Shown here: positions 1 through 6,733 of the stretch, piece by piece
Position numbering within the stretch: position 1 is the stretch's first letter
Layout: each line of letters opens with the position of its first letter
Assembly: GCA_048201975.1 (NCBI GenBank)
Contig: DBFBGQ010000069.1
Span: 1-33,565, forward strand
From: Egerieenecus sp048201975
GTDB taxonomy: Bacteria; Bacillota; Clostridia; Christensenellales; Aristaeellaceae
Direction: 5' to 3'
DNA: 33,565 nucleotides
Position numbers and translations under genes: made by a program
The notes under the pieces: model-generated
The model's database searches: none
Seen by the model: only the letters and a program-made list of their open reading frames with translations
Told to the model about the DNA's origin: nothing

Positions 1-143
1 ATTCGTGTAAGCCGGCTCCGCCGGCTTCGCGGGTGGTTGATTTTGCTTGCAAAATCAATTCCTTACAACTTCGGACGACCTCTGGTTGGCCGAAGTTGCT
101 CCCTCGAAAAAGTGGGTTTTCCCACTTTTTCGACACGCTGGGG
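1..143 (+). repeat. Left copy of an inverted, multi-hairpin repeat
   Basis: This block matches the reverse complement of 33422-33564 with 6 mismatches in 143 positions (18, 19, 35, 101, 119, 120). It folds into four consecutive stem-loops: 9-16/20-27, 37-46/49-58, 66-74/90-98 and 104-116/121-133. The last is a perfect 13-bp stem with a 4-nt loop. Four of the six differences (18, 19, 119, 120) fall inside hairpin loops. No open frame here looks like a real protein. Because it starts at base 1 and its partner ends one base short of the other edge, the likeliest reading is a dispersed multi-copy chromosomal repeat at which the assembly broke. A terminal inverted repeat of a mobile element is less likely, since the interior is housekeeping genes and has no transposase. 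Confidence 0.9.
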
Positions 144-162
144 AGCGGAGCAATTCCGCTCC
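142..162 (+). other. Fifth hairpin next to the left repeat
   Basis: Positions 142-149 pair with 155-162 (8 bp) around the 5-nt loop GCAAT. The sequence identity with the right copy stops at 143, yet the right copy has a different hairpin at the same place (33399-33423). This suggests that the repeat element extends past the conserved block and that folding, not sequence, is kept in this part. Confidence 0.7.
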
Positions 163-241
163 TTTGTTCCTTGTGCCCGTTTCACAAAGGATGCCTTGCA
201 ATCTCCGTCGATATATGATAACATCTATTACGGAAATTTTC

Positions 242-277
242 GGGAAAGGGAAGCGAAGAAAAACGCTTCCCTTTCCC
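242..277 (+). promoter_or_regulatory. Perfect 14-bp stem-loop in the leader of the mgtC-like gene
   Basis: GGGAAAGGGAAGCG at 242-255 pairs perfectly with 264-277 around an 8-nt A-rich loop. It ends 20 bases before the chosen start codon at 298 and just before the ribosome binding site at 284-290. No T-run follows, so it does not look like a simple terminator. It may stabilise the mRNA, act in regulation, or be a further hairpin of the adjacent repeat. No convincing promoter could be fixed upstream; an AT-rich stretch at 211-220 is the best -10 candidate. Confidence 0.6.
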
Positions 278-297
278 CGCAAAGCGAGGAAATGCAA

Positions 298-984
298 ATG
301 GTCTGGTGGGAAGCGGGCATACGGTTGCTGCTGGCGGTTATCGTCGGCTGCGTAATCGGCATCGAGCGGGAGCGGAAGAACCGCCCCGCAGGCATGCGCA
401 CGCATGTGTTGGTTTGCGTAGGCGCTGCCACCATCGCTATGCTGGAAACCTACATGATTGCCGACACGATTACCCTGAACCTCAACAATGCCAACAGCGG
501 CATCGCGGTGAGCATGGGCCGCATCAGCGCGCAGGTGGTCAGCGGCATTGGTTTCCTGGGCGCCGGAACGATCTTTATCAGTCAAAAGAAAATCGCCGGG
601 CTGACCACGGCGGCGTCGTTGTGGAACGCCGCGTGCCTGGGCCTGGCGGCGGGCATGGGTTATTACGGCCTGGCGGTGGCCGGGTGCGCCATTGTGATGA
701 TCACCCTGGCGCTGCTGCAAAAGATGGTCCGGGTCAACAGCGTCAAAAATGTGGAGGTCAAGTTCATCCACCGGGTGGACACGCTGGCCTACATCAACAG
801 CTACTTTGAAGAGGTGGGAATCAAGGTCCTCGATATTGATTTCCATGTGGAAAACAAGGGGAAATATAATCTGTACACCAACGTCTATACCCTGGACATG
901 CAGGGGAAGACCACCTATAAGGATATCGTGAACCATCTCTCCGAATACGCCAACATTCAGAGCATCCGCACCCGGAATACCTAA
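298..984 (+). CDS. MgtC/SapB family membrane protein
   Basis: This is a 228-residue protein of the MgtC/SapB family. Its N-terminal half is hydrophobic, with several membrane segments, and carries the family signatures GIERERKNRPAGMRTH, then GIGFLGAGTI and GLTTAASLW. The C-terminal roughly 75 residues are soluble, matching the ACT-like domain of longer MgtC proteins. Known members act at the inner membrane in adaptation to low magnesium or in modulating ATP synthase; the role here is inferred from family only. I chose ATG 298 because GCGAGGA (284-290) lies 7 bases upstream. ATG 292 is in frame but only one base from that site. The open frame runs back into the repeat, but that part does not resemble the family. 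It ends 3 bases before the convergent tmcAL stop. Confidence 0.88.
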   Translation: MVWWEAGIRLLLAVIVGCVIGIERERKNRPAGMRTHVLVCVGAATIAMLETYMIADTITLNLNNANSGIAVSMGRISAQVVSGIGFLGAGTIFISQKKIAGLTTAASLWNAACLGLAAGMGYYGLAVAGCAIVMITLALLQKMVRVNSVKNVEVKFIHRVDTLAYINSYFEEVGIKVLDIDFHVENKGKYNLYTNVYTLDMQGKTTYKDIVNHLSEYANIQSIRTRNT

Positions 985-987
985 GCG

Positions 988-2166
988 TTATTCCGTCAGC
1001 GCCAACTGCTGGCGGTAGCCCAGGCCGGGCCGGAGCCCAGCGCCAAGGCACCACAGGTCATAGGCCCGCATATCCGCCTGAAAAACTGGATCTTCCCGGG
1101 AAGCGGCGGCGGCTTTCTCCAGCAGAGGAAAGCCGCTTGCTTTCATGGCGCGAAGCAGGGGACGGGCTTCCCGGCGAAAGCCCAGCAGCCGGGCGTAGGG
1201 GGGTAGCGCGCCGGGAAGCAGGTCCCTGGCGGTTAGGCCCAGAAGCAGGTGGGCGCACAGCCGGGAAAGCCGGGCGTAGGGATAGCGCCGGGTCTTGGCC
1301 GCGGCCAGTAGCTCACGGCGGTTGACGGCCCTGCGCGCGGCTGCCTGGAGGCGGTTTTCCATCCCCTCCGTGCAGCCGGGCAGCGCCTGCAGGCTTTGCC
1401 TGCCGGCATTGCGCAGCAGATGGAGCAGCACGGGGTCCAGGGCTTCGCCGTGAAAGATTTCCCCCTGCCGGGCAGCGTCGCGGAGTATGGCGCAGGCCTC
1501 CCGCGGCATAGCGCGAGCCACGGCGGTCCAGTCCCCGCGGCGGAAGGCGCCCCGCACGGCGGTGGCCGAGGGATACCCGCCGTTCCAGCCAGTGGCGTGA
1601 TAGTCTCCGCACCGGGGAACCAGCACCGGCAGGATGGGGGAGCGCAGCCGCTGAAGCGCCCGCAGATAGCAAAGCGCCAGCACGTTGTTGGGCTTGGCAA
1701 GCGCCAGCCCGGGAAAGTATGCCTCCAGGGCCTGGCCCAGGGCGGCAGGGTGGGAAAGCCCCTGCGCAAGGCCGGCCTGCACGGCGGCGTCTAGTTCAGG
1801 GGAAGATGCCTCCAGCAGCGCGGCGCATCGGGCCAGGGCGGGCAGATCGTCGGTCTCCGCGCCAAAGGACAAATGGGTGACGCAGCCCAGGCTGTGCAGG
1901 ATGCTTACCCCGCCCAGGGCGAAGTGCTCCGCCTCCCGCACGGCCCAGGGAACCGGCAGCTCCAGCACGGCGTCCGCACCGCATTCCAGGGCCATGCGCG
2001 CCCGGCGCGCCGGAGAGAGCAGCGCGCCCTGTCCGCGCTGGGTGAAGCAGCCGGACATCACGCAGACCACCCAGTCCGCCTGGGCCTGCGTCCGCGCCTG
2101 GCGGAGGTGATGGGCATGCCCCAGATGGAAGGGATCGTATTCCGCAATGACGCCAACCACGCGCAT
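988..2166 (-). CDS. tmcAL: tRNA(Met) cytidine acetate ligase TmcAL (YlbM family)
   Basis: This 392-residue protein begins with the nucleotidyltransferase-like motif AEYDPFHLGHAHHL (residues 8-21), equivalent to AEYNPFHNGH in the YlbM/TmcAL family. It also has ALAKPNNVLALCYL and SATAVR, both typical of the family, and its length is usual. Characterised TmcAL activates acetate with ATP and acetylates the wobble cytidine of elongator tRNA-Met (ac4C34) in the cytoplasm. A use of acetate would fit the neighbouring pduL-ackA, but that link is inference. The start is ATG with GAGGAG about 7 bases upstream. In Bacillus the homologue ylbM also lies next to the yceD-like ylbN and rpmF; here pduL, the BspA-like gene and ackA are interposed and tmcAL is divergent from them. 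Confidence 0.93.
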   Translation of the reverse strand: MRVVGVIAEYDPFHLGHAHHLRQARTQAQADWVVCVMSGCFTQRGQGALLSPARRARMALECGADAVLELPVPWAVREAEHFALGGVSILHSLGCVTHLSFGAETDDLPALARCAALLEASSPELDAAVQAGLAQGLSHPAALGQALEAYFPGLALAKPNNVLALCYLRALQRLRSPILPVLVPRCGDYHATGWNGGYPSATAVRGAFRRGDWTAVARAMPREACAILRDAARQGEIFHGEALDPVLLHLLRNAGRQSLQALPGCTEGMENRLQAAARRAVNRRELLAAAKTRRYPYARLSRLCAHLLLGLTARDLLPGALPPYARLLGFRREARPLLRAMKASGFPLLEKAAAASREDPVFQADMRAYDLWCLGAGLRPGLGYRQQLALTE

Positions 2167-2195
2167 GGGCTCACTCCTCAGCTGATCGATGGCCT

Positions 2196-2225
2196 ATTAT
2201 AGCATGGCCGCCCGCAGCCGCACAA
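2196..2225 (-). promoter_or_regulatory. Predicted sigma-A promoter for tmcAL
   Basis: On the reverse strand, TTGTGC (2220-2225) is followed 18 bases later by a perfect TATAAT (2196-2201). This is about 30 bases before the tmcAL start codon and in the right direction. It is a pattern match only. Confidence 0.6.
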
Positions 2226-2260
2226 GGGCGGGAAATCCTTGCGTGGGGCCGAAATGGAAC

Positions 2261-2288
2261 TTTACAAACGCTGGAAAGATGGTATAAT
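2261..2288 (+). promoter_or_regulatory. Predicted sigma-A promoter for pduL
   Basis: TTTACA (2261-2266), a 16-base spacer and a perfect TATAAT (2283-2288) lie 35 bases before the pduL start. It is divergent from the tmcAL promoter and probably drives pduL, the BspA-like gene and ackA. Confidence 0.75.
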
Positions 2289-2323
2289 ATTTTTGGTCAT
2301 ACAACAGAAAGGATGGATGTACG

Positions 2324-2896
2324 ATGAAACAGTTTATCGTTGAAACCTCCGCCCGCCATGTGCATGTAACCCAGCAGGATCTGGAAACCCTGTTCGGCGC
2401 GGGCTATGAGCTGCATATCAAGAAAATGCTTTCCCAGCCCGGCCAGTATGCCAGCGAGGAGCGGGTGGACGTGGTCGGCCCCAAGAAGACCCTGGCCGGC
2501 GTGAGCATTCTGGGCCCGGTGCGCAGCGCCACCCAGGTGGAAATCTCTCTGACCGACGCCCGTTCCATCGGCGTTGCCGCACCCATCCGCGAGTCCGGAG
2601 ACATTGAGGGCAGCGGCGCATGCAAGCTGGTGGGCCCCAAGGGTGAGGTGGAAATCAGCCAGGGCGTCATCGCCGCCAAGCGTCACATCCATATGACCCC
2701 CGCTGAAGCGGAGGAGATGGGCGTGAAGGACAAGGATGTGGTCAGCGTGAAGCTGAACACGCCCGAGCGGGCGCTGACCTTTGGGGATGTGGTGGTGCGC
2801 GTAAGCGACAAGTTCGCGCTGGCCATGCACATCGATACGGACGAGTCCAATGCCGCCTGCTGCGGCCGGGACACCATGGGCGAAATTGTCAAGTAA
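2324..2896 (+). CDS. pduL: Phosphate acyltransferase PduL
   Basis: This 190-residue protein is of the PduL family, which moves an acyl group between CoA and phosphate (propanoyl-CoA or acetyl-CoA to the acyl phosphate). The zinc-binding histidine motifs are visible: SARHVHV (His12, His14) and KRHIHM (His121, His123), one in each half of the two-lobed fold. There is no N-terminal extension of the kind that targets PduL to a microcompartment, and no shell-protein gene is nearby, so I infer a free cytoplasmic enzyme replacing Pta. The pairing with ackA 1.5 kb downstream supports a phosphotransacylase-acetate kinase pathway yielding ATP. AAAGGA lies 10 bases before ATG 2324. The preference for acetyl- or propanoyl-CoA cannot be read from sequence. 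Confidence 0.93.
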   Translation: MKQFIVETSARHVHVTQQDLETLFGAGYELHIKKMLSQPGQYASEERVDVVGPKKTLAGVSILGPVRSATQVEISLTDARSIGVAAPIRESGDIEGSGACKLVGPKGEVEISQGVIAAKRHIHMTPAEAEEMGVKDKDVVSVKLNTPERALTFGDVVVRVSDKFALAMHIDTDESNAACCGRDTMGEIVK

Positions 2897-2919
2897 AGAA
2901 AACATAGATTCTGTCCGGT

Positions 2920-2947
2920 CCGGCGGAGGCTTTGCGGCCTTCGCCGG
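2920..2947 (+). other. GC-rich stem-loop between pduL and the BspA-like gene
   Basis: Positions 2920-2931 pair with 2936-2947 (12 pairs, two of them G-T) around a 4-nt loop. No T-run follows, so it is probably not an efficient terminator. It could protect or separate the pduL message. Confidence 0.5.
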
Positions 2948-2988
2948 TCGTGGTTGTTGTCGGGACCTGGACGAGGAGGCGACAACGC

Positions 2989-3390
2989 ATGAAGAAGTTG
3001 ATTTGTTTTTCCCTTGCGTTGCTGTTGACTTGCATGGGCTGCACGGTTGCCCTGACGGGCATCCCGTACGATGAGGTTTACCCGGTATGGGACGGGGACG
3101 GCGTGTTCTGGCTGGAAATTCCCAACAGCTGGGCATGGATGCAGATTTACGACATGGCAGCCCCTACGCTGATGCTGATGGGAGAAGATGCCCAACAGGT
3201 CGTGATGGTGACCCACTTTGCACAGGATGTGGATCTAAACCGGGGACGAAATGGGTTTGGAGGGCTTTTTGGCAGAGGGGCAGACGCTTTTCCGGACAGG
3301 TCGGGATACCGCTTCCTCCCGGGTGCTTGCAAAGCAGGAACTGGACGGCCTGCCGGCCTACCGGGTGGAGATGATTGGTCAAGGCTTTGA
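2989..3390 (+). pseudogene. N-terminal half of a frameshifted exported BspA-like protein
   Basis: This frame starts at ATG 2989 with GAGGAGG 9 bases upstream. It begins with a clear signal peptide (MKK, hydrophobic core, then LLLTCMGC), possibly of lipoprotein type with an imperfect lipobox. It reads sensibly to about VTHFAQDVDLN (near 3240) and then turns into low-quality Arg/Gly-rich sequence before stopping at 3390. From 3242 the +1 frame gives a continuous, protein-like sequence that runs to 4447. One surplus G in the GGGG run at 3242-3245 would explain the break. Restored, the gene would span 2989-4447, about 485 residues. Whether this is a real mutation, phase variation or an assembly error cannot be decided here. 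Confidence 0.75.
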
Positions 3391-4447
3391 GATGGTATGG
3401 ATCCAGGACCAGGAAGATCTGTACTTTTTGATGTATCCGACGCCAACGGAGAAGGCGCTGGCCGATCGGCTGGAGGAAATCACCCTGTCCTTTCACGTCC
3501 TGGAAGCCCAAACACCGCCGGTGTGCGATCCAGCGGACTACCGCTGGCGTGAGGACGGAGCCGGAGGAATGGTGCTGGCAGCTTACGTTGGAAACGATGT
3601 GCGGGTCCGCGTGCCGGAGTCGGTGGAGGGCAAGCCCGTTACCGCCGTGGGTGAGTGTGCATTTTACGGAACCGGAGTGCGCCGGGTGGAGCTTCCTGAT
3701 AGCGTAACGCAGATCGGAGACTTTGCCTTTTCCGGGTGCAACGAGCTGCGGACCCTGCGCCTTCCCCAGGGATTGAAGGCAATTCCCAACGGAATGCTGG
3801 AATCCTGCATGCGGCTGTGGGTCGCAGAGCTCCCCGACAGCGTCTGCACCATTGGGGACGGCGCGTTCTGGGGCAACGCTTACCTGTTTATGCTGCGCCT
3901 CCCGGCTGCGCTGGAAACGTTGGGACGGTACAATTTTGCTGCTTGTCCCAGCCTTCAATACTTTGAGGTACCCGAGGACTGCCTCGGCTTCAAGGTAGAT
4001 GCGCAAGGCACATCGCTGCTGAGCCGGGATGGCAAGCGGCTTGTGCGCTATGCCCCTTACTCCCTTGAAAAAAACTATCAGGTACCCGAAGGGGTGGAGC
4101 GGATTGATCCTTTTGCCCTGGAAGGGGCCTGGATGCTGGAAAGCGTGACGCTACCCGAAAGCTGCCGGGAGATCGGGGTGGGCGCGTTTTACGGCATGCC
4201 CATGCTGGAACGGCTGAACATACCCGCCGGCGTGGTGCGGCTGGGCGTGGTGTGGCCCTCGCCTGCGCTGCAGGTTAGCAGCCTGGAAAGCGACGCTGCG
4301 GCGCCCCTGACTGCCTCTGGCGAATCCACTGTGGCGGATACCAGCGTGATCCTATCTGGGGAGCCCGGTTCCCCGGCGGAAACCTATGCCCAGCGGTTCG
4401 GTTACACTTTTGTCAGCACGGAGGACGCCTCCGAAAATCATACGTAA
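3251..4447 (+). CDS. C-terminal part of a BspA-like leucine-rich-repeat protein (shifted frame)
   Basis: This frame holds the leucine-rich repeats of the BspA/TpLRR type (LRR_5): repeats of the form 'F.GC..L..L.LP..L..I', for example IGDFAFSGCNELRTLRLP and later VTLPESCREIGVGAF. The end, with GSPAETYAQRFGYTFV, is the usual closing motif of such surface proteins. Family members are exported and often bind host or other proteins; no ligand can be inferred. It has no signal peptide of its own; that is encoded in the preceding frame from 2989, so this is most likely the body of one gene broken near 3242-3245. ATG 3251 is only the first available start and lacks a good ribosome site. The stop lies 13 bases before ackA. 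Confidence 0.75.
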   Translation: MGLEGFLAEGQTLFRTGRDTASSRVLAKQELDGLPAYRVEMIGQGFEMVWIQDQEDLYFLMYPTPTEKALADRLEEITLSFHVLEAQTPPVCDPADYRWREDGAGGMVLAAYVGNDVRVRVPESVEGKPVTAVGECAFYGTGVRRVELPDSVTQIGDFAFSGCNELRTLRLPQGLKAIPNGMLESCMRLWVAELPDSVCTIGDGAFWGNAYLFMLRLPAALETLGRYNFAACPSLQYFEVPEDCLGFKVDAQGTSLLSRDGKRLVRYAPYSLEKNYQVPEGVERIDPFALEGAWMLESVTLPESCREIGVGAFYGMPMLERLNIPAGVVRLGVVWPSPALQVSSLESDAAAPLTASGESTVADTSVILSGEPGSPAETYAQRFGYTFVSTEDASENHT

Positions 4448-4460
4448 GGAGTCAAAGCCC

Positions 4461-5669
4461 ATGAAAATTCTGGTTGTAAACGCCGGTTCTTCCTCCCTGA
4501 AGTATCAGCTCATCGACATGGAAGGCGAAAAGGTCATCGCCAAGGGACAGGTGGAGCGCATCGCCATCGAGGGCGGACACTTGAAGCAAACCTCTGCCGA
4601 CAAAAAGGTGGTGGAGATCGCCAAGTTTGTCAAGGACCACGTGGAGGCCACGGAAATGATGCTGGCCGCGCTCCAGGATCCGGAGAAGGGCGTCATCAAG
4701 AGCGTGGACGAGGTGGGCGCCGTGGGCCACCGGGTGCTGCATGGCGGCAAGGAATTCTCCGAGTCCGTGATCATCAACCAGGAGGTCAAGGACGCCATCC
4801 GCCGCTGCATCCCCCTGGGACCGCTGCATAACCCCGCCAACCTGATGGGCATCGAGGCCTGCGAAAAGGTCATGCCGACCACGCCCCAGGTGGCCGTGTT
4901 CGACACCGCCTTCCATCAGACCATGCCGCCCAAGGCGTACATGTACGGCGTGCCCAAGAAATACGAAGAGACCATCGGCGTGCGCCGCTACGGCTTCCAC
5001 GGCACCAGCCACCGCTATGTGAGCAAGCGGGTGTGCGAGTTCCTGGGCGTGAGCCCCGAAGGCAAGAAGTTCATCATCTGCCACCTGGGCAACGGTTCCA
5101 GCCTCTCCGCGGTGAAGGACGGCAAGTGCCAGGATACTTCCATGGGCCTGACGCCTCTGGAGGGCCTGCTCATGGGTACCCGCTGCGGCAGCTGCGACCC
5201 CGCCGTGGTGCAGTTCATCGCCAACAGCGACAACAAGTCCGTGGATGAAGTGCTGACCATGATGAACAAGCAGTCCGGCCTGCTGGGAATCGGCGGCAAG
5301 AGCGACATGCGCGACATCGATGCCGCCGCCGACGCGGGGGATAAGGACGCCATTCTGGCCCGGGATATGCTGATCTACGGCATCCAGAAGTATATCGGCT
5401 CCTACATGGCGGCGCTGCAGGGCGCGGACGCCATCATCTTCACCGCGGGCATCGGCGAGAACAACGCGCAGCTGCGCCAGCGGGTCATCGACGGTTTCGG
5501 CTACATGGGCATCAAGCTGGATGCGGAGAAGAATGCCGCCTGCACCAACCCCAACGTCAAGGAGACCATCATCTCCACCCCCGACAGCACGGTGCAGGTC
5601 ATCGTCATCCCCACCAATGAGGAAATCATGATCGCTCGGGATACCCTCGAACTGGTGGAAAAGGCGTAA
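4461..5669 (+). CDS. ackA: Acetate kinase
   Basis: This 402-residue acetate kinase (ASKHA fold) interconverts acetyl phosphate + ADP and acetate + ATP. The family motifs are all present: the N-terminal ILVVNAGSSSLKYQL (Asn7), GHRVLHGG, FDTAFHQTMP, RYGFHGTSHRYV, ICHLGNGSS, the phosphate loop GTRCGSCDP, FTAGIGENN and the final NEEIMIARDT with its glutamate. I chose ATG 4461 because AAGGAG (4446-4451) is 9 bases upstream and homologues start with MKILVVN. It follows the BspA-like frame by 13 bases, so it probably shares the pduL promoter. With PduL it forms a substrate-level phosphorylation route in the cytoplasm. Confidence 0.97.
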   Translation: MKILVVNAGSSSLKYQLIDMEGEKVIAKGQVERIAIEGGHLKQTSADKKVVEIAKFVKDHVEATEMMLAALQDPEKGVIKSVDEVGAVGHRVLHGGKEFSESVIINQEVKDAIRRCIPLGPLHNPANLMGIEACEKVMPTTPQVAVFDTAFHQTMPPKAYMYGVPKKYEETIGVRRYGFHGTSHRYVSKRVCEFLGVSPEGKKFIICHLGNGSSLSAVKDGKCQDTSMGLTPLEGLLMGTRCGSCDPAVVQFIANSDNKSVDEVLTMMNKQSGLLGIGGKSDMRDIDAAADAGDKDAILARDMLIYGIQKYIGSYMAALQGADAIIFTAGIGENNAQLRQRVIDGFGYMGIKLDAEKNAACTNPNVKETIISTPDSTVQVIVIPTNEEIMIARDTLELVEKA

Positions 5670-5681
5670 AATTTCTTTCGT

Positions 5682-5719
5682 AAATTGTTGTTGACAATTT
5701 TGCGGGATACCTCTATAAT
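5682..5719 (+). promoter_or_regulatory. Consensus promoter of yceD-rpmF with a symmetric element over the -35
   Basis: TTGACA (5691-5696), a 17-base spacer and TATAAT (5714-5719) form a perfect sigma-A consensus promoter 28 bases before yceD. A 7-bp inverted repeat, AAATTGT (5682-5688) and ACAATTT (5694-5700) with a 5-base centre, overlaps the -35 box. This may be an operator or a chance AT-rich palindrome; it ends too far from any T-run to be a clear ackA terminator. Confidence 0.85.
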
Positions 5720-5746
5720 AGCTAAGGTCACGTTTGAGGTGAGCGT

Positions 5747-6250
5747 ATGTTTTTGGACGTTTCCATCGCGCTGAAGCACCCAGGAGAGCGTTACGCCTTC
5801 CGCGTGGAGCAGGAGATTCCGCCCCAGGAGATCGGCGGCGAAACGGTTACCTTCGATCCCGCCGTGCTGGAGGGAACCTACAGCACCGAGGAAGAGCAGG
5901 TTACGGTGGAAGGCGAGCTGAGGACAGTGGCTCATGCGATGTGCGCGAACTGTCTCGCACCCGCGCAGGCGGAGGTCCGGGCGCCCTTTCAGGAAACTTT
6001 CCTGCGGGATGCCGATCCGGAGGACGACGAGCAGTATGCCTACTCCGGTTCCGCCATCGGGTTTGAAAAGCTGGCCATGTCCGTTGCGGTGCTGAACCTG
6101 CCCATGCGCTTCCTGTGCAAGGAGGATTGCCGGGGCCTGCTCCCTCAGTACGGCGGGGACATTGAAACTACCGCTCGCCAGAAGGAATTGCAGAAAGAGC
6201 ATCCTTTTGCGGCATTGCAGCAATTGCTGACAAAGGATGAGGAGGTGTAA
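5747..6250 (+). CDS. yceD: YceD/DUF177 family protein
   Basis: This 167-residue protein belongs to DUF177 (YceD, YlbN in Bacillus), a small protein almost always encoded just before rpmF and linked to 23S rRNA metabolism. It is recognised by the central MCANCLAP (Cys66, Cys69), the FLCKEDCRGLLP region (Cys124, Cys128) and the position 2 bases before rpmF. Many relatives carry a further CPxCG knuckle after the second pair; here that segment reads LLPQYGGD, with both of those cysteines gone. ATG 5747 follows GAGGTGA by about 5 bases. It is transcribed from the consensus promoter at 5691-5719. The biochemical role is not settled for the family. Confidence 0.9.
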   Translation: MFLDVSIALKHPGERYAFRVEQEIPPQEIGGETVTFDPAVLEGTYSTEEEQVTVEGELRTVAHAMCANCLAPAQAEVRAPFQETFLRDADPEDDEQYAYSGSAIGFEKLAMSVAVLNLPMRFLCKEDCRGLLPQYGGDIETTARQKELQKEHPFAALQQLLTKDEEV

Positions 6251-6252
6251 CT

Positions 6253-6447
6253 ATGGCCACTCCCAAGGGAAAAATCTCCAAGGCTCGCAAGCACAGCCGT
6301 CAGGCGAACTGGAAGCTGAGCCTGCCTGGCATTGTGGAATGCCCCCAGTGCCATCAGATGAAGCTGGCGCACCGCGTGTGCAAGCACTGCGGCTACTACA
6401 AAGGCGTGCAGGTCGTCAAGATGGACGAGGATAAGAAGCAGGCCTAA
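6253..6447 (+). CDS. rpmF: 50S ribosomal protein L32
   Basis: This 64-residue L32 of the large ribosomal subunit has the basic N-terminus (ATPKGKISKARKHSRQANWK) and a full zinc ribbon: Cys30, Cys33, Cys43 and Cys46 in CPQC and CKHC. It is therefore the zinc-binding, C+ form. GGAGGT lies 6 bases before ATG 6253 and overlaps the end of yceD, so the two are translationally coupled. The T-box leader starts almost directly after the stop codon, with no obvious terminator between. Confidence 0.97.
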   Translation: MATPKGKISKARKHSRQANWKLSLPGIVECPQCHQMKLAHRVCKHCGYYKGVQVVKMDEDKKQA

Positions 6448-6463
6448 TTGCCGTCATACAGCT

Positions 6464-6703
6464 CGCGGACAAAGAGGAGTACCGGGCGGCGCACCGGCAG
6501 AGAATGCGGTTCATCGGCTGAAAGACCGCGTGGGAGGCGCGTCCGGGAAGGTCGCTTTGGAGAGCGTCCGGTGAAGGGAGCGCAGCTCTTTAGCCGGGTG
6601 CGGGTGCGCCCGTTATCGCGCCCAGGAGGCGGCGACTCTGTCGTCCGCGAATGAAGGTGGTACCACGGAAAAGCAGCTCCGTCCTTTGGACGGGGCTGCT
6701 TTT
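6464..6703 (+). promoter_or_regulatory. Valine T-box riboswitch
   Basis: The T-box sequence AAGGTGGTACCACGG is at 6654-6668. Its TGGT bulge (6658-6661) would pair with the ACCA end of a tRNA with discriminator A, as in tRNA-Val. Stem I can close with CGGAC (6466-6470) and GTCCG (6566-6570). An AGTA box lies at 6478-6481, and GAAGGTCGC places a GTC valine codon at 6551-6553 as the likely specifier. An intrinsic terminator follows at 6669-6703. Uncharged tRNA-Val would favour the antiterminator and allow transcription of the 68-residue membrane protein and valS. The specifier assignment was made by eye, but it agrees with the downstream gene. No separate promoter is evident. Confidence 0.93.
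6669..6703 (+). terminator. Regulated intrinsic terminator of the Val T-box
   Basis: A continuous 16-bp stem (6669-6684 with 6688-6703, one G-T pair) has a 3-base TTT loop and ends in TTTT. It follows the T-box directly, as expected for a transcription-attenuating T-box. Confidence 0.9.
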
Positions 6704-6733
6704 GCATTTCCAGGCGAAGGGGGAGGTGATCCG

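Noticed and set aside
37..297. N-terminal extension of the MgtC-like protein (start at 37)
   Set aside because: The extension is encoded by the hairpin repeat and the 14-bp stem-loop, has no family likeness, and a good ribosome site precedes ATG 298.
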